This document shows positions 37,901 to 48,807 of a DNA stretch of 64,000 nt, piece after piece. The DNA comes from Gorsachius magnificus (lineage: Eukaryota > Chordata > Aves > Pelecaniformes > Ardeidae), in the NCBI GenBank assembly GCA_034008185.1, contig CM067106.1:434001-498000 (forward strand), in the 5' to 3' direction. A program made the position numbers and the translations under genes. Each line of letters starts with the position of its first letter. Within the stretch, counting starts at the first letter, position 1. The notes under the pieces were generated by a model. It saw only the letters and a list, made by a program, of their open reading frames with translations, was not told where the DNA came from and searched no databases.

Positions 37901-40900
37901 GGGGATGTCGGTGTCGCTGGTCTGCCTCTTCCTCACCATCCTCACCTTCCTCCTCTGCCGCTCGCTCTGGAGTGTCAGTGTCACCCTCCACCTGCAGCTC
38001 AGCATCTGCCTCTTCGCTGCCAACCTCCTCTTCCTCGTGGCCGTGACCCACACCACCAACAAGGTATGGGCACCTCGGGGTCTCCTTGGGCCCTTCAGGG
38101 GCGCCTCGGGGTCTCCTTGGGCCCTTCAGGGGCGCCTCGGGGTCTCCTTGGGCATCCCGGGGCCTTCAGGGGCCACTCAGGGCCTCCTTGAGCCTCCTTG
38201 GGGTCTCCACATGCCCCTCAGGGCCTCCTTGGGGTCTCCACTGTTCCTCAGGTTCTCCTTGAGCCTCCTTGGGGTCTCCACATGTTCCTCAGGTTCTCCT
38301 TGAGCCTCCTTGGGGTCTCCACATGTTCCTCAGGTTCTCCTTGAGCATCTTGGGGCCACCGGGGGCTCCTCGGCATGTCATTTCACTCTTCTGGGTCTCC
38401 CTGAGGTCTTTGGGGCCTCCTCAAGGTCCTTGGGGGGAGCTTGTGGGGAAAAGGACCCAGGATTATGGCTCTTGGCTGTAGCCTCTACCCTAAAAGCTCC
38501 AGCAGACCTTCTGCCAGGGGTCCCATCTCATGCCGGGTGGGCATAAGCACTGGGATTATGGAATAACTGAGGTTGGAAGGTTTGGTCTCCAACTCAAAGC
38601 AGGTCCAATTCGTTGAGGTTCTTCAAGGTTGCTGGTTCTCTTCTTGCTCTGGGTGGGTTTCAGTGCCTGAATTACAGGATAAATGAGGTGAAGGGGGATG
38701 TTTGGAGGTCTCCAGACCAACCCCAACTCAAAACATGTCTACCCAATTGGGGTTCCTCAAGGCTCTTGGGTCCCTTCTTCCTCTGGGTGGGTGAAGCCCA
38801 GTGAATCATGGGATAGCTCAGCTTAGAAGAGACATTTGGATGTCTCCGGTCTGCCCCCAGCCCAAAGCATCTTCATCTCCTTGAGGCTACGCTGAGTGTG
38901 TGGAACATCTCCAAGCTCCGGAGATGCCACCACCTCCCCAGGCCACACTGTGGCGACACTGGGGAGCCCAGCATGGCCTTGGTGTCCCCCATCCAGCTGG
39001 CATGCTCCATCATGGCGGGCTTCCTCCACTACCTCTTCCTTGCCTGCTTCGCCTGGATGTTCTTGGAGGGTTTGCATCTCTTCCTCACCGTCAGGAACCT
39101 GAGTGTCCTCAACTACACCAGCGCCAGTCGCTTCAGGAAGAGATACATCTACCCGGTGGGCTACGGCACGCCGGCCATCGTGGTGGCCATCTCCGCCGCC
39201 ATCCAGCCTGGTGGCTACGGCACTACGCACTAGTGAGTCCCACCAGCAACCCAGGGCGGGAGGTGTGTGGGGGGTCAACCAAGTGATGTGGGATCTTCAG
39301 TGGAGAACATCAAGGGGGCTTGGCTAAATCAGCCCCAAAACGGTGGCCATGGCAGCCGGACGCGGGTGATTTCATGATTTTTTTGAGGGTATAGTTCCCT
39401 TTTTTTGGTTTGTGTTTTTTTTTTTTTTCCCCTCCCCTTTTTAGCTGCTGGCTGAACATGGAAGGAGGCTTCATCTGGACGTTCCTCGGTCCCATCTGTG
39501 TCATCATCCTGGTGGGTGGCTTGGGAGGCAGAGGGGGAAAAATTGGGGGAAAAAGAGCAAATTTAGGCTTGCCTTTACCAACCTTCTTAAGCAAATGCCC
39601 CACAGGCTGGGGGCACTCGGCGGAGGTCCATTAATGATGAGTTTTATTCACCATCAGCCCCTTTTCCATCCCAAATCCACAACGGTGGCCATGGCTCTTC
39701 CCCCCATAGACCCCCAAATGGAGAAATTGGGAGAGATCAGGAGGACCCAGCATGGATTCACCAAGGGGAAATAATGCCTGACCAATCTGATGGCCTTCTA
39801 CGATGGCATGACCGGCTGGGTGGATGAGGGGAGAGCAGTGGGTGGTGTCTACCTTGACTTCAGCAGGGCTTTGGACACCGTCTCCCATAACATCTTCGTA
39901 GGGAAGCTCAGGAATTGAGATTGGATGAGGGGATGGAGGTGGATGGGGAACTGGCTGCTGCCATGGGCTCAGAGGGTTGGGATAGGCGGGGCAAGGTCTG
40001 GTTGGAGGCCAGGAGCTCGTGGAGATCCCCAGGGCTCAGTGCCCGGCCCGGTCTTGTTCAACTCATTCATCAATGACCTGGATGAGGGGACAGAGTGGAC
40101 CCTCAGCAAGTTCGCTGATGACACCAAACTGGGAGGAGCGGCCGATCCACCGGGAGGCTGCGCTGCCGTCCAGCGGGACCTGGCCAGGCCGGAGCGTTGG
40201 GCGCAGAGGAACCTGATGAGGTTCCTCCAGGGCCAAGGTTGGGTGCTGCCCCTGGGGAGGTTGGACCCCAGGCACCAGTCCAGGCTGGGGGCTGCCCTGC
40301 TGGGAAGCAGCTCTGCCCACAGGGACCTGGGGGTCCTGGGGGGCCACAAGGTGGCCACGAGCCAGCAGGGTGCCCTGGTGGCCAAGAAGGCCAAGGGCGT
40401 CCTGGGGCGCAGCAAGAGGAGCGTGGCCAGCAGGGCGAGGGAGGTTCTCCTCCCCCTCTGCTCTGCCCTGGGGAGACCCCACCTGGAGCTCTGCGCCCAG
40501 TTCTGGGCTCCCCACTTCAAGGAGGAGGAGGAGGAGCTACTGGGGAGAGCCCAGAGGAGGGCAACCAAGGTGATGGGGGGCCTGGGGCATCTCCCCTAGG
40601 AGGAAAGGCTGAGGGAGCTGGGCTTGTTCAGCCTGGAGCAGAGCAGGCTGAGAGGGGATCTCATCACCACCTACAAAGATCTCCAGGGTGGGGGGCACGG
40701 GGACGCAGCCAGACTCTTCCCAGGGGTGCCCAGCGCCAGGCCAAGGGGCCATGGGCACAGCCTGAAGCAGAAGAGGTTCCAGTTGAACGGGAGGAAGAAC
40801 TTCTTGCCTGGGAGGGTGCCCGAGCCCTGGCCCAGGCTGCCCAGGGGGGCTGTGGAGTCTCCTTCTCTGGAGATCTTCACCCCCCGCCTGGACGCTGTCC

Positions 40901-43900
40901 TGTGCCCCCTGCTCTGGGTGAGCCTGCTTGGGTGGGGGGGTTGGGTTGGGTGAGCTCCAGAGGGCCCTTCCAACCCCAGCCATGCCAGGATTCTGGGATT
41001 CTGTGATAAAAAGAGCAAATTCACGTTGTATCTTCGTGGGCGGCGTTAAGCAAACATCCCACGGGCTGGCGGGGGCGGGGGGCACAGCAAAGGTCACACC
41101 ACGGCACGCGGGTTTGCACCCTTCTCCATTCTGGATTCGCCCCTGTCCTGCGAAATTCCGATGATTTTTGTTTCTTGCTTTCTGCCCAGGTTAATTTGCT
41201 GTTTTTTCTCATCACCCTCTGGACGCTGCGGGACAAACTTTCTACCCTCAATGCTGATGTCACGGCCTTAAAAAAAAACCGGTGGGTTCTTGGCAGCGGC
41301 GTCGAAGTGCCGGTGGGTTTTTGGGAGGGGGGAGGAGAAGGCGAATCCGGGATGGGGCGAGCGAAACGATTTTTCCATCAGGTTGATGACATTCAAGGCG
41401 CTGGCGCACATTATTATCCTCGGCTGCACGTGGGGTCTGGGCTTGCTGCAGGCGCAGGGGCACAACACCGTGGTGGCCTTCATCTTCACCATCATCAACA
41501 GCTTGCAGGGAGCCTTCATCTTCCTCGTGCACTGCGTCCTCAACCGACAGGTAGCACGATGGGGACGGGGGGGGACGGGGGACGCTCGGGATGCAACGGT
41601 GGGTCCCCTCCACAGGTGACGGAGCAGTACCGGCGCTGGTTTAGGGCGCTGCGGCGACAACCGCACCCCCAGGAAATGCCCAGCACCGAGATACACGTCA
41701 CCTACGTCACGGTAAGGGCACCCGAATTCCCGGGTCTCTGTGGAGCGCTGGGTGAGCACCCAAATTCCTGGGTCTCTGGGGGTGTCTGGGCAAGCACCCG
41801 AATTCCGCGGGTCTCCGTGGGGTGCTGGTGGGCACCCGAATTCCTGGGTCCCTGTGGGGTGCTGGGTGAGCACCTGGGTCTCTGTAGGGTGCTGGGTGGG
41901 CACCTGAATTCCTGGGTCTCTGTCGGGTGCTGGGTGGGCACCCGGGTCTCTGTGGGGTGCTGGGTGGGCACCCGGAATTCCTGGGTCCCTGTGGGGTGCT
42001 GGGTGAGCACCTGGGTCTCTGTGGGTGCTGGGTGAGGCACCCGAATTCCTGGGTCTCTGTCGGGTGCTGGGTGGGCACCCGAATTCCTGGGTCTCTGTGG
42101 GGTGCTGGGCGAGCACCCAAATTCCCAGGGTCCCTGTGGGGTGCTGGGTGGGCACCCGAATTCCAGGTCTCTCGTGGGGTGCTGGGTGGGCACCCGAATT
42201 CCCAGGTCTCATGGGGTGTTGGGCGAGCACCTGGTCTCTGGGGGTGCTGGGCGGGCACCCGAATTCCGGGTCTCGTGGGGTGCTGGGCGAGCACCTGGGG
42301 TCTCTGGGGGTGCTGGGCAGGCACCCGAATTCCCGTGTCTCTCGTGAGGGTGGGTGAGGCACCCAAATTCCCTGTCTCATCGGAGGTGCTGGGCGGGCAC
42401 CCGAATTCCTGGGTCTCTGGGGGTGCTGGGCAGGCACCCGAATTCCGGGTCTCGTGGGGTGCTGGTGGGCACCCGAATTCCCAGGTCCCTGTGGGGTGCT
42501 GGTGAGCACTGGGTCTCTGTAGGGTGCTGGGGCACACCGAATTCCAGGTCTCCGTCGGGGTGCTGGGTGGGCACCCGAGATTCCCTGGGTTGCTGGGGGC
42601 TGGGCACCGAATCCTGGGTCTCTGTGGGGTGCTGGGCGGGCACCCGAATTCCTGGGTCTCTGTGGGGTGCTGGGGGCACCCAATTCCCAGGTCCCATGGT
42701 GGTGGGTGGGCACCCAATTCCCGAGGTCTCCTGGGGTGTGGGTGGGCACACCCGAATTCCCGGGTCTCTGTGGGGTGTTGGTGGGCACCCGTTCCTGGGG
42801 GTCCTGTGGAGGTGCTGGTGAGCACCTGGGTCTCTGTAGGGTGCTGGGTGGGCACCGAATTCCCTGGTCTCTGTCGGGTGCTGGGTGGCACACCGGGTCT
42901 CTGGGGGTGTGCTGGTGCGCACCCGAATTCCGGGTCTCTGTGGGGTGCTGGGTGGGCACACCGGGTCTCTGTGGGGTGCTGGTGTGGACCAAATTCCTGG
43001 GTCTCTGTGGGGTGCTGGGTGAGCACCTGAATTTCCTGGGGTCTCTGTGGGGGTGCTGGGTGGGCACCCGAGGTCTCTGTGGGGTGCTGGGCGGGCACCC
43101 GAATTCCGGGTCTCTGTGGGGTGCTGGGTGAGCACCCGAATTCCGGGTCTCTGTGGGGTGCTGGGTGAGCACCTGGGTCTCTGTGGGTGCTGGCGGGCAC
43201 CCGAATTCCTGGGTCTCTGTGGGGTGCTGGGCGGGCACCCGAATTCCTGGGTCTCCATGGGGTGCTGGGTGGGCACCCGAATTCCTGGGTCTCTGTGGGG
43301 TGCTGGGTGGGCACCCGAATTCCTGGGTCTCTGTGGGGTGCTGGGCGGCACCCGAATTCCTGGGTCTCTGTGGGGTGCTGGGCGAGCACCCAAATTCCCG
43401 GGTCTCCGTGGGGTGCTGGGTGGGCACCCGAATTCCTGGGTCCCTGTGGGGTGCTGGGTGAGCACCTGGGTCTCTGTAGGGTGCTGGGTGGGCACCTGAA
43501 TTCCTGGGTCTCTGTGGGGTGCTGGGTGGGTTCCCGGGTCTCCGTGGGGTGCTGGGTGGGCACCCGAATTCCTGGGTCTCTGTCGGGTGCTGGGTGGGCA
43601 CCCGGGTCTCTGTGGGGTGCTGGGTGGGCACCCGAATTCTGGGTCTCTGTCGGGTGCTGGGTGAGCACCTGGGTCTCTGTGGGGTGCTGGGCGGGCACCC
43701 GAATTCCTGGGTCTCTGTGGGGTGCTGGGCAGGCACCCGAATTCCTGGGTCTCTGTGGGGTGCTGGGCGAGCACCCAAATTCCCAGGTCCCCATGGGGTG
43801 CTGGGTGGGCACCCGAATTCCCGGGTCTCCGTGGGGTGCTGGGTGGGCACCCGAATTCCTGGGTCCCTGTGGGGTGCTGGGTGAGCACCTGGGGGTCTCT

Positions 43901-44776
43901 GTCGGGTGCTGGATGGGCACCCGATTTCCTGGGTCTCTGTCGGGTGCTGGGTGGGCACCCGACTTCCTGGGTCTCTGTGGGGTGCTGGGCGAGCACCCAA
44001 ATTCCCAGGTCCCCATGGGGTGCTGGGTGGGCACCCGAATTCCCAGGTCTCCGTGGGGTGCTGGGTGGGCACCCGAATTCCCGGGTCTCTGTGGGGTGCT
44101 GGGCGAGCACCTGGGTCTCTGGGGGGTGCTGGGCAGGCACCCGAATTCCCGGGTCTCTGTGGGGTGCTGGGCGGGCACCCGAATTCCCATGTCTCAACGG
44201 AGCGCTGGGTGAGCACCCAAATTCCTGGGTCTCTGTGGGGTGCTGGGCAAGCACCCGACTTCCCGGGTCTCTGTGGGGTGCTGGGCGAGCACCCGAATTC
44301 CTGGGTCTCTGTGGGGTGCTGGGGTGCTGGGTGAATTCCTGGGTCTCTGTGGGGTGCTGGGCGGGCACCCGAATTCCCGGGTCTCGTGGGGTGCTGGGGG
44401 GCACCCAATTCCGGGTCTCTGTGGGGTGCTGGGCGGGCACCCAAATTCCCGTGTCTCTATGGGGTGCTGAGCGGGCACCCAAATTCCCAGGTCTCCGTGG
44501 GGTGCCAGGTGGGCACCCGAATTCGTGCATCCTCTGGTTGCCACCAACAAGAGGTGGGGGCCAGGGGTGGCATGGGGGAGGCTGCCTGGACCCCTGGGTC
44601 CCCCCAGGGTGCTTGAGGGGTCTGGCAAAATAACCACCAACACCTCTGCCCCATTTCTGCCCATTTTTGCCCCATTTTACCCTCATTTCACCCCCCCGGC
44701 GTGGTTCCTTTTCCACCCCCAGGAAGGGGAGAGGCCACAGAGCCACAGCACCGAGGGCTGCACGTGGGAGAAGTGA
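31934..44776 (+). CDS. ADGRE (EMR/CD97)-family adhesion G protein-coupled receptor
   Basis: Sixteen exons join in phase to 1902 nt, 633 residues: 31934-31967, 32550-32600, 32725-32874, 33020-33090, 33557-33649, 34649-34808, 35047-35160, 35273-35430, 37622-37783, 37869-38063, 38997-39232, 39445-39511, 41190-41281, 41382-41550, 41616-41711 and 44723-44776. The protein starts [19 protein letters not shown], a signal peptide. It has one Cys-rich EGF-like module, a GAIN domain and a GPS ([14 protein letters not shown], cut expected before STF). Seven membrane segments follow, with ADGRE signatures such as [12 protein letters not shown] and [15 protein letters not shown]. It is predicted to be an autoproteolysed cell-surface receptor of myeloid type. 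It lies just after VAV1 in the same orientation, like human ADGRE1. One EGF-like module is fewer than most mammalian ADGRE proteins have. The acceptor at 35046 follows a poly-A run and is odd. Orthology to ADGRE1 versus ADGRE5 is not settled. Confidence 0.92.
33095..33545. repeat. GGAC/GGAG simple-repeat array in ADGRE intron 4
   Basis: Polypurine-like GGGAGGGA, GACAGACGGA and GGATGG tetramers repeat for about 450 bases between the exons at 33020-33090 and 33557-33649. Serine/proline-rich or Gly/Arg-rich frames here are artefacts. Confidence 0.9.
33690..34520. repeat. 51-bp tandem array in ADGRE intron 5
   Basis: Sixteen or so units, with near-perfect 51-base spacing from 34060 onward, contain CATCCCATGTGCACCCCTAC, ACGTGTCCCATG and TCTGTCCCCTATGCG. 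As 51 is 17 codons, every frame repeats a 17-residue unit, giving spurious open frames of 200-350 codons on both strands. Confidence 0.93.
34980..35046. repeat. C/A/T homopolymer block before ADGRE exon 7
   Basis: A run of about 20 C is followed by A6, T10, C10 and A15, directly abutting the acceptor of the exon that starts at 35047. Another poly-A/poly-T pair lies at 35178-35251, on the other side of the same exon. Length is likely unreliable. Confidence 0.8.
35650..37540. repeat. 50-bp satellite in ADGRE intron 8
   Basis: About 37 units of 50 bases repeat GTCAGTGCATCCCC, then TCCTGGTGCAAATTTGG and ATTCTGTGCAGATCTGGG. Spacing is exactly 50 bases across most of 35823-36650, and units degenerate toward 37540. 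Because 50 is not a multiple of three, the open frames cycle through three phases and all remain free of stops on both strands. It is not coding. Confidence 0.95.
37622..37783 (+). other. ADGRE-like GPS exon
   Basis: The exon encodes [16 protein letters not shown] and [15 protein letters not shown] followed by [10 protein letters not shown]. The four cysteines and two tryptophans of a GPS motif are present. The cleavage triad is H-F-S in place of the common H-L-S/T. Autoproteolysis would leave STFAILVG as the tethered agonist. Confidence 0.88.
38070..38420. repeat. Intronic repeats (TCTCCTTGGGGCC) in ADGRE gene
   Basis: Imperfect 25-40-base units contain CTCGGGGTCTCCTTGGGC and, further on, CACATGTTCCTCAGGTTCTCC. 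The rest of this intron to 38996 is unique sequence without visible features. Confidence 0.7.
39735..41006 (+). mobile_element. CR1 LINE, 5'-truncated, in ADGRE intron 12
   Basis: The plus-strand sequence translates piecewise to CR1 reverse transcriptase, including [33 protein letters not shown] and [11 protein letters not shown]-terminal region with frame shifts and a stop near 40600 follows, and the element ends near ATTCTGGGATTCTGTGATA, the usual CR1 3' end. It is inactive. It sits between the exons encoding the fifth membrane segment (39445-39511 and 41190-41281), in the same orientation as the gene. Confidence 0.93.
41712..44525. repeat. 38-bp satellite in last ADGRE intron
   Basis: About 75 units of 38 bases repeat TGGGTCTCTGTGGGGTGCTG then GGTGGGCACCCGAATTCC. 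Shorter units of about 27 bases lack the GAATTC part. As 38 leaves remainder two on division by three, all frames cycle and the minus strand stays open for over 1000 codons. This is the largest array in the window, about 2.8 kb. It separates the last two ADGRE exons. Confidence 0.96.
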
Positions 44777-44789
44777 CAGTGGGTGCCCC

Positions 44790-45330
44790 CCAGGACGGAT
44801 CCATTACCGGCGCATCCCACCCAGTTCCAGCAGTTTTCCGGCGCATCCGACCCATTTCCAGCGTATTTCCCGCAGATCCAACCCATTTTCCCAGGGTTTC
44901 CTCCATTTCCAGCATTATTTTTCCTGGTTTTAACATTTTCCCCTCCCAGCTCTGACCCATTCCCAGAATTTTTCTGCAGAACAACCCATTTCCAGCACTT
45001 TTCCTGTAGAGCCAACACTTTTCCAGCACTTTCCTCAAAAAACAACAACTTTCCAGCATTGTTCTGTGGAACCAACCTGTTTCCTGCAGATTTGAGCCAT
45101 TCCCAACGTTTTCTCCAAGAAACAATTTCCTTTTCCGCTAAGACTGAGCCATTTCCAGGACTTTGCCACAGAACAAACAATTTCCAGCATTTTTCCTGTG
45201 CCTTTGACTCATTTCCAGCATTTTTTTCCAGCAGTTTTCTCCTTTTTTTTTTTTTTTTTTTTTCCTGGCTGCTTCCATCGCCCCATTTGCGGTGTTTTCC
45301 TGCGGAATGACCCATTTCCAGCGTGTTTTT
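44790..45330. repeat. Degenerate CCCATTTCCAGCATTTTCC repeat downstream of ADGRE
   Basis: Old, diverged units of about 30-36 bases contain CCATTTCCAGC, ATTTTTCC and TGCAGA. They lie in the 3' region of the ADGRE gene. A possible ATTAAA poly(A) signal is at 45415-45420, some 640 bases after the stop codon. Confidence 0.75.
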
Positions 45331-45459
45331 CCCCTCAGATCACTCTGTTTCCTGGCCTTTTCCGGTTGCCTTCGCTCCCGTGGCTCCGGTGGGATTTTTG
45401 GGCTGAAAAAAGCTGATTAAAGGCACGTGGCTCGTGCTGGAGGAGTCGTGCTGGATGTG

Positions 45460-46150
45460 GCCTGCAGGGGTGGGCGCCTGGGCTCGCTTGGGGGTCTGGG
45501 AAGGGGGGGGCCCAGCCCCTTGGGCCCACTTGGGCCCACTTGGGGGTCTGAGGAGGGGGGTCCTGGGGTCGAAAGGGGGGCCCGGTCCCTGGGCCGCTCC
45601 CCCGGGCCGGGGGGCCCCCCCCTTGGGGGTCTGAGGAGGGGGGTCCGGCCCCCTGGGCTCACTTGGGGGTCTGGGAGGGGGGTCCTGGCCCCTTGGGCCC
45701 GCTTGGGGGTTTGGGAATGGGGGTCCCGGCCCCTGGGCCCCTTGGGGGTCTGAGGAGGGGGGTCCCAGCCCCCTGGGCCCGCTTGGGGTTCTGGGAAGGG
45801 GGGCCAAGCCCCCTGGGCCCACCTGGGGTCTGGGAATGGGTTCCCAGCCCCCTGGGCCTGCTCGGGGATCTGAGGAAAGGGGGGCCTGGCCCCTGGGCTC
45901 ACTTGGGGATCTGGGAATGGGGGGGGCCCGCTTGGGGGCGGGAAGGGGGGCCCAGCCCACTTGGGGGTCCAGGAATGGGGGGCCCAGCCCGGGCCGCTTG
46001 GGCCTGGGAGGGGGCCCGCCTGCTTAGGGGTCTGGGAAAGAAGGGGCTGGTCCCCTGCACCTGCTTGGGGGTCCGGGAAGGGAGGGCTGGGCTCCCTGGG
46101 CCCACCTGGGGGTCTGGCAATGGGGGGCCCGGCCCCTTGGGGGGCAAGAG
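45460..46150. repeat. CACTTGGGGGTCTGGGAAGG minisatellite
   Basis: About 15 units of 40-50 bases contain GGGCCCACTTGGGGGTCTGG and GGGGGGGCCCAGCCCC. From about 46170 to 46665 the DNA is non-repetitive and AT-richer; I see no gene in it. Confidence 0.88.
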
Positions 46151-46668
46151 ACAGGAGAAGACGGGGTCTTGAGGCAGTCAAGCCCCTCCTCCCTTCCCCA
46201 AAAGCCAATTATCTTCCTGCCAGCTCTCAATTGACAGGGGGCAGCAGCCAATGGTGTCACTGCTCTCCATCCTGACCTCGAGCCATTGACCCTCTGGATG
46301 TGCCCATCCAACCAATTCCTTATCCACTTTCACTTTCCGCCAGGAGTCCTCTTTTTTTAAATTGATTTTACAGCAAATTTCCCAAGCCCGGCTCAAATTT
46401 CCTAATTTTCAGGGCAGGGGAGAGGGAGCTCCCACCGTTAATTTTTAAACCCTGCGAGGGAATTTCGTTACCCGTAACGAATCATTGCCCTTCCGCTGAT
46501 CGATACTGGCTCAATTCCTGCAAAACGGCGATTGTTTTCCGGCTCGTAATCCTTTAAAAAAACCAAAAACACCAACCAAGGGTGAGCATCACACCGTGGT
46601 TTTACCAGGATGCCTGTGATTCTGGATGTTTTCAGTCAACGGGATGAGTTTGACAGGGCCGGTTTATG

Positions 46669-48120
46669 TCATAGAATCATGGAATGATGGAATCATTTGG
46701 GCTGGGAAAGATCGTTAAGGTCATGGAGCCCAACCGTGCCCATCCCACCCCCAAACCCCGGCCCTCAGCACCGCCTCTGCCCGGCTGTTAAATCCCCCCC
46801 GGGCTGGGGACTCGCCCCCTTCCCTGGGCAGCCCCTTCCAGCCCCTGACAGCCCTTTGGGGAAGGAATTGTTCCCCAGGGCCAACCTCCCCCTGCCCTGG
46901 CACAACTGGAGGCCCTTGCCCCTCGTCCCATCGCCCCTTCCCTGGGAGCACCCCCCAAAGGGCTCCCCCCCCCCCCCCCCCCCCCCCCCCCCGAGCCCGC
47001 CCCCCCAGGGCCTTCGGGGAGGGGGGGCCCAACCCTGACCCCAGCAGTCGAGGGGCGGCCCCCCCAGTGCCCAGCACAGGGGCACGGTCCCTGCCCTGCT
47101 CCTGCTGGCCACACCACTCCTGATACAAGCCAGGATGCCGCTGGCCCCCCTGGCCACCTGGGCACCCTGCTGGCTCCTCTTCAGCCGCCTGGCGACCAAC
47201 CCCCCCAGCTCCTTTCCCGCCGGGCAGCTTTCCAGCCCCTCGTCCCCACGCCTGGAGCCTTGCCTGGGGTTGTGGTGACCCCAGGGCAGGACCCGGCCCT
47301 TGGCCTTGGTCAACTTCAGCCAATTGGGCTGGGCCCATGGATCCAGCCTGGGCCGGCCCCTGGATCCAGCCTGGCCAGGTCCCCAGGATCCAGCCTGGCC
47401 AGGCCCATGGATCCAGCCTGGCCAGGTCCCCATGGATCCAGCCCGGCCAGGTCCCATGGATCCACCCTGGCCGGGTCCCTCAGCAGAGCCCCCCTCCCCT
47501 CCAGCAGACCAACACTCCCACCCAGCTTGGTGTCATCTCCAAAATGGCTGAGGGCACCCTCGATGCCCCCATCCAGATCAGGGATAAAGACATTCAACAG
47601 AACTGGGTCCAGAACTGAGCCCTGGGGGCCACCGCTTGTGCCCGGCCCCCAAGTGGATTGACCTCCATTGACCACTACTCTCTGGGCTTGGCCATCGAGA
47701 CAGTTCTTTTACCCAGCGAAGAGCACGCCTAAGCCATGAGCTTCTCCAAGGAGAATGCTGTTGGAGACCTCAAAGGCCTCGCTGAAGCCCAGGCAGATGC
47801 CACCCACAGCCTGTCCCTCATCCACCAAGGGTCACCCGGTCATGGAAGGAGATCAGGTTGGTCAAGCAGGACCTGCCCTTCATGAACCCACGCTGGCCGG
47901 GCCCCATCTTCTGGTTGTCCTGCCCATGCCTGATGAGCGCGCTTGGGATGAACGGCCCCATCACCTTCCCCAGTACCGAGGTCAGGCCAATAGGGCTGGA
48001 GCTCCCCGGATCCTCCTGCCGGATCCTTCTTGTGGATGGGCCTCACATTTGCCAACCTCCGGTCATCTGGGAGCTCCCGTTAACTGGGGCTGCTGATCAA
48101 TGATGGAGGCGAGCTCCTCT
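46669..48120 (-). mobile_element. CR1 LINE fragment, minus strand
   Basis: The 3' end at 46669 reads, on the plus strand, CATAGAATCATGGAATGATG. Upstream minus-strand sequence encodes a broken reverse transcriptase with [12 protein letters not shown] in place of the usual FADDTKLGG. Interruptions include a C-rich run at 46970-46992 and a short BamHI-site array at 47335-47480. The coding frame is destroyed. It lies between the ADGRE gene and lectin A. Confidence 0.9.
47330..47485. repeat. CATGGATCCAGCCTGGCCAGG tandem units inside CR1
   Basis: Six or seven 22-25-base units contain ATGGATCCAGCCTGGCCAGG. They interrupt the reverse-transcriptase part of the minus-strand CR1, showing tandem expansion after insertion. 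Confidence 0.85.
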
Positions 48121-48197
48121 GCCGGCTCCTGATTTCCCAGCTCCGTTATTTGGGGTAAAAAGAGACGGTTTCTTAGGAAAAAACAAAAATATAAAGT

Positions 48198-48203
48198 TTT
48201 ATT
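48198..48203 (-). terminator. Probable poly(A) signal of lectin A
   Basis: AATAAA on the minus strand lies about 605 bases after the lectin A stop codon, within CCCAATAAAACTTT. No stronger signal lies between. Confidence 0.7.
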
Positions 48204-48807
48204 GGGTGTTAATCCATTGAATTGAGAGATTTACAAGGGAGCAAAATCGGGATTTGGGACGGGGGGGGGGGGGTGGTGGGGCCCAGGGCACACCGATAAA
48301 TATGGAAAAAAAAGGATTTGGAAAATGGAGGGGGGGGGGGGCGGGGGGAAACAACAGGATTTTACTGAAATTGTCTTTTCTGAGGGTGGCAGCAGAGCTG
48401 GGGAGGTGGGGGGAAGGAGAAATTCAGCAGCGTGGCATAACAGAACCATTTTTGTGCTGGCAAGTGGGTTTTTAACTATTTTACAGGGGTTATTTTAACT
48501 GAAAATCCCTTCTTTTTAACTGAAAATCCCTTTTTTAAACTGAAAATCCCTTTTTTAAACTGAAAATCCCTTTTTTTCCCATGGTTTGCAGGTCAGGCGT
48601 GCAAGGTTGGAGGTCGCAGGGATTTTACTGAGTTTTTTTTAGGGATTTGCCTGTCACTAATGAGTAAAAAATGGGAGCGTGGAGCCTCCGAATGCCCCCA
48701 GAGCGGCATGAGTTCATCCTGCTTCCCTGTTTGTTTTGGGTTTTTTTTGACTGGTGTGTGGAAAATTCTCTGGAAACAGGAAAAAAAAAAAAAAAATCAC
48801 AGTGAAA

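Noticed and set aside
39925..40599. 225-codon frame that looks like a protein-coding gene
   Set aside because: It is the reverse transcriptase remnant of a CR1 LINE.
41268..44444. Minus-strand open frame of 1058 codons with [17 protein letters not shown] repeats
   Set aside because: It is produced by the 38-bp satellite, runs antisense to the ADGRE intron, and has no domain or independent promoter.
47316..47675. Minus-strand frame with [12 protein letters not shown]
   Set aside because: It is a decayed CR1 reverse transcriptase fragment, not a gene.
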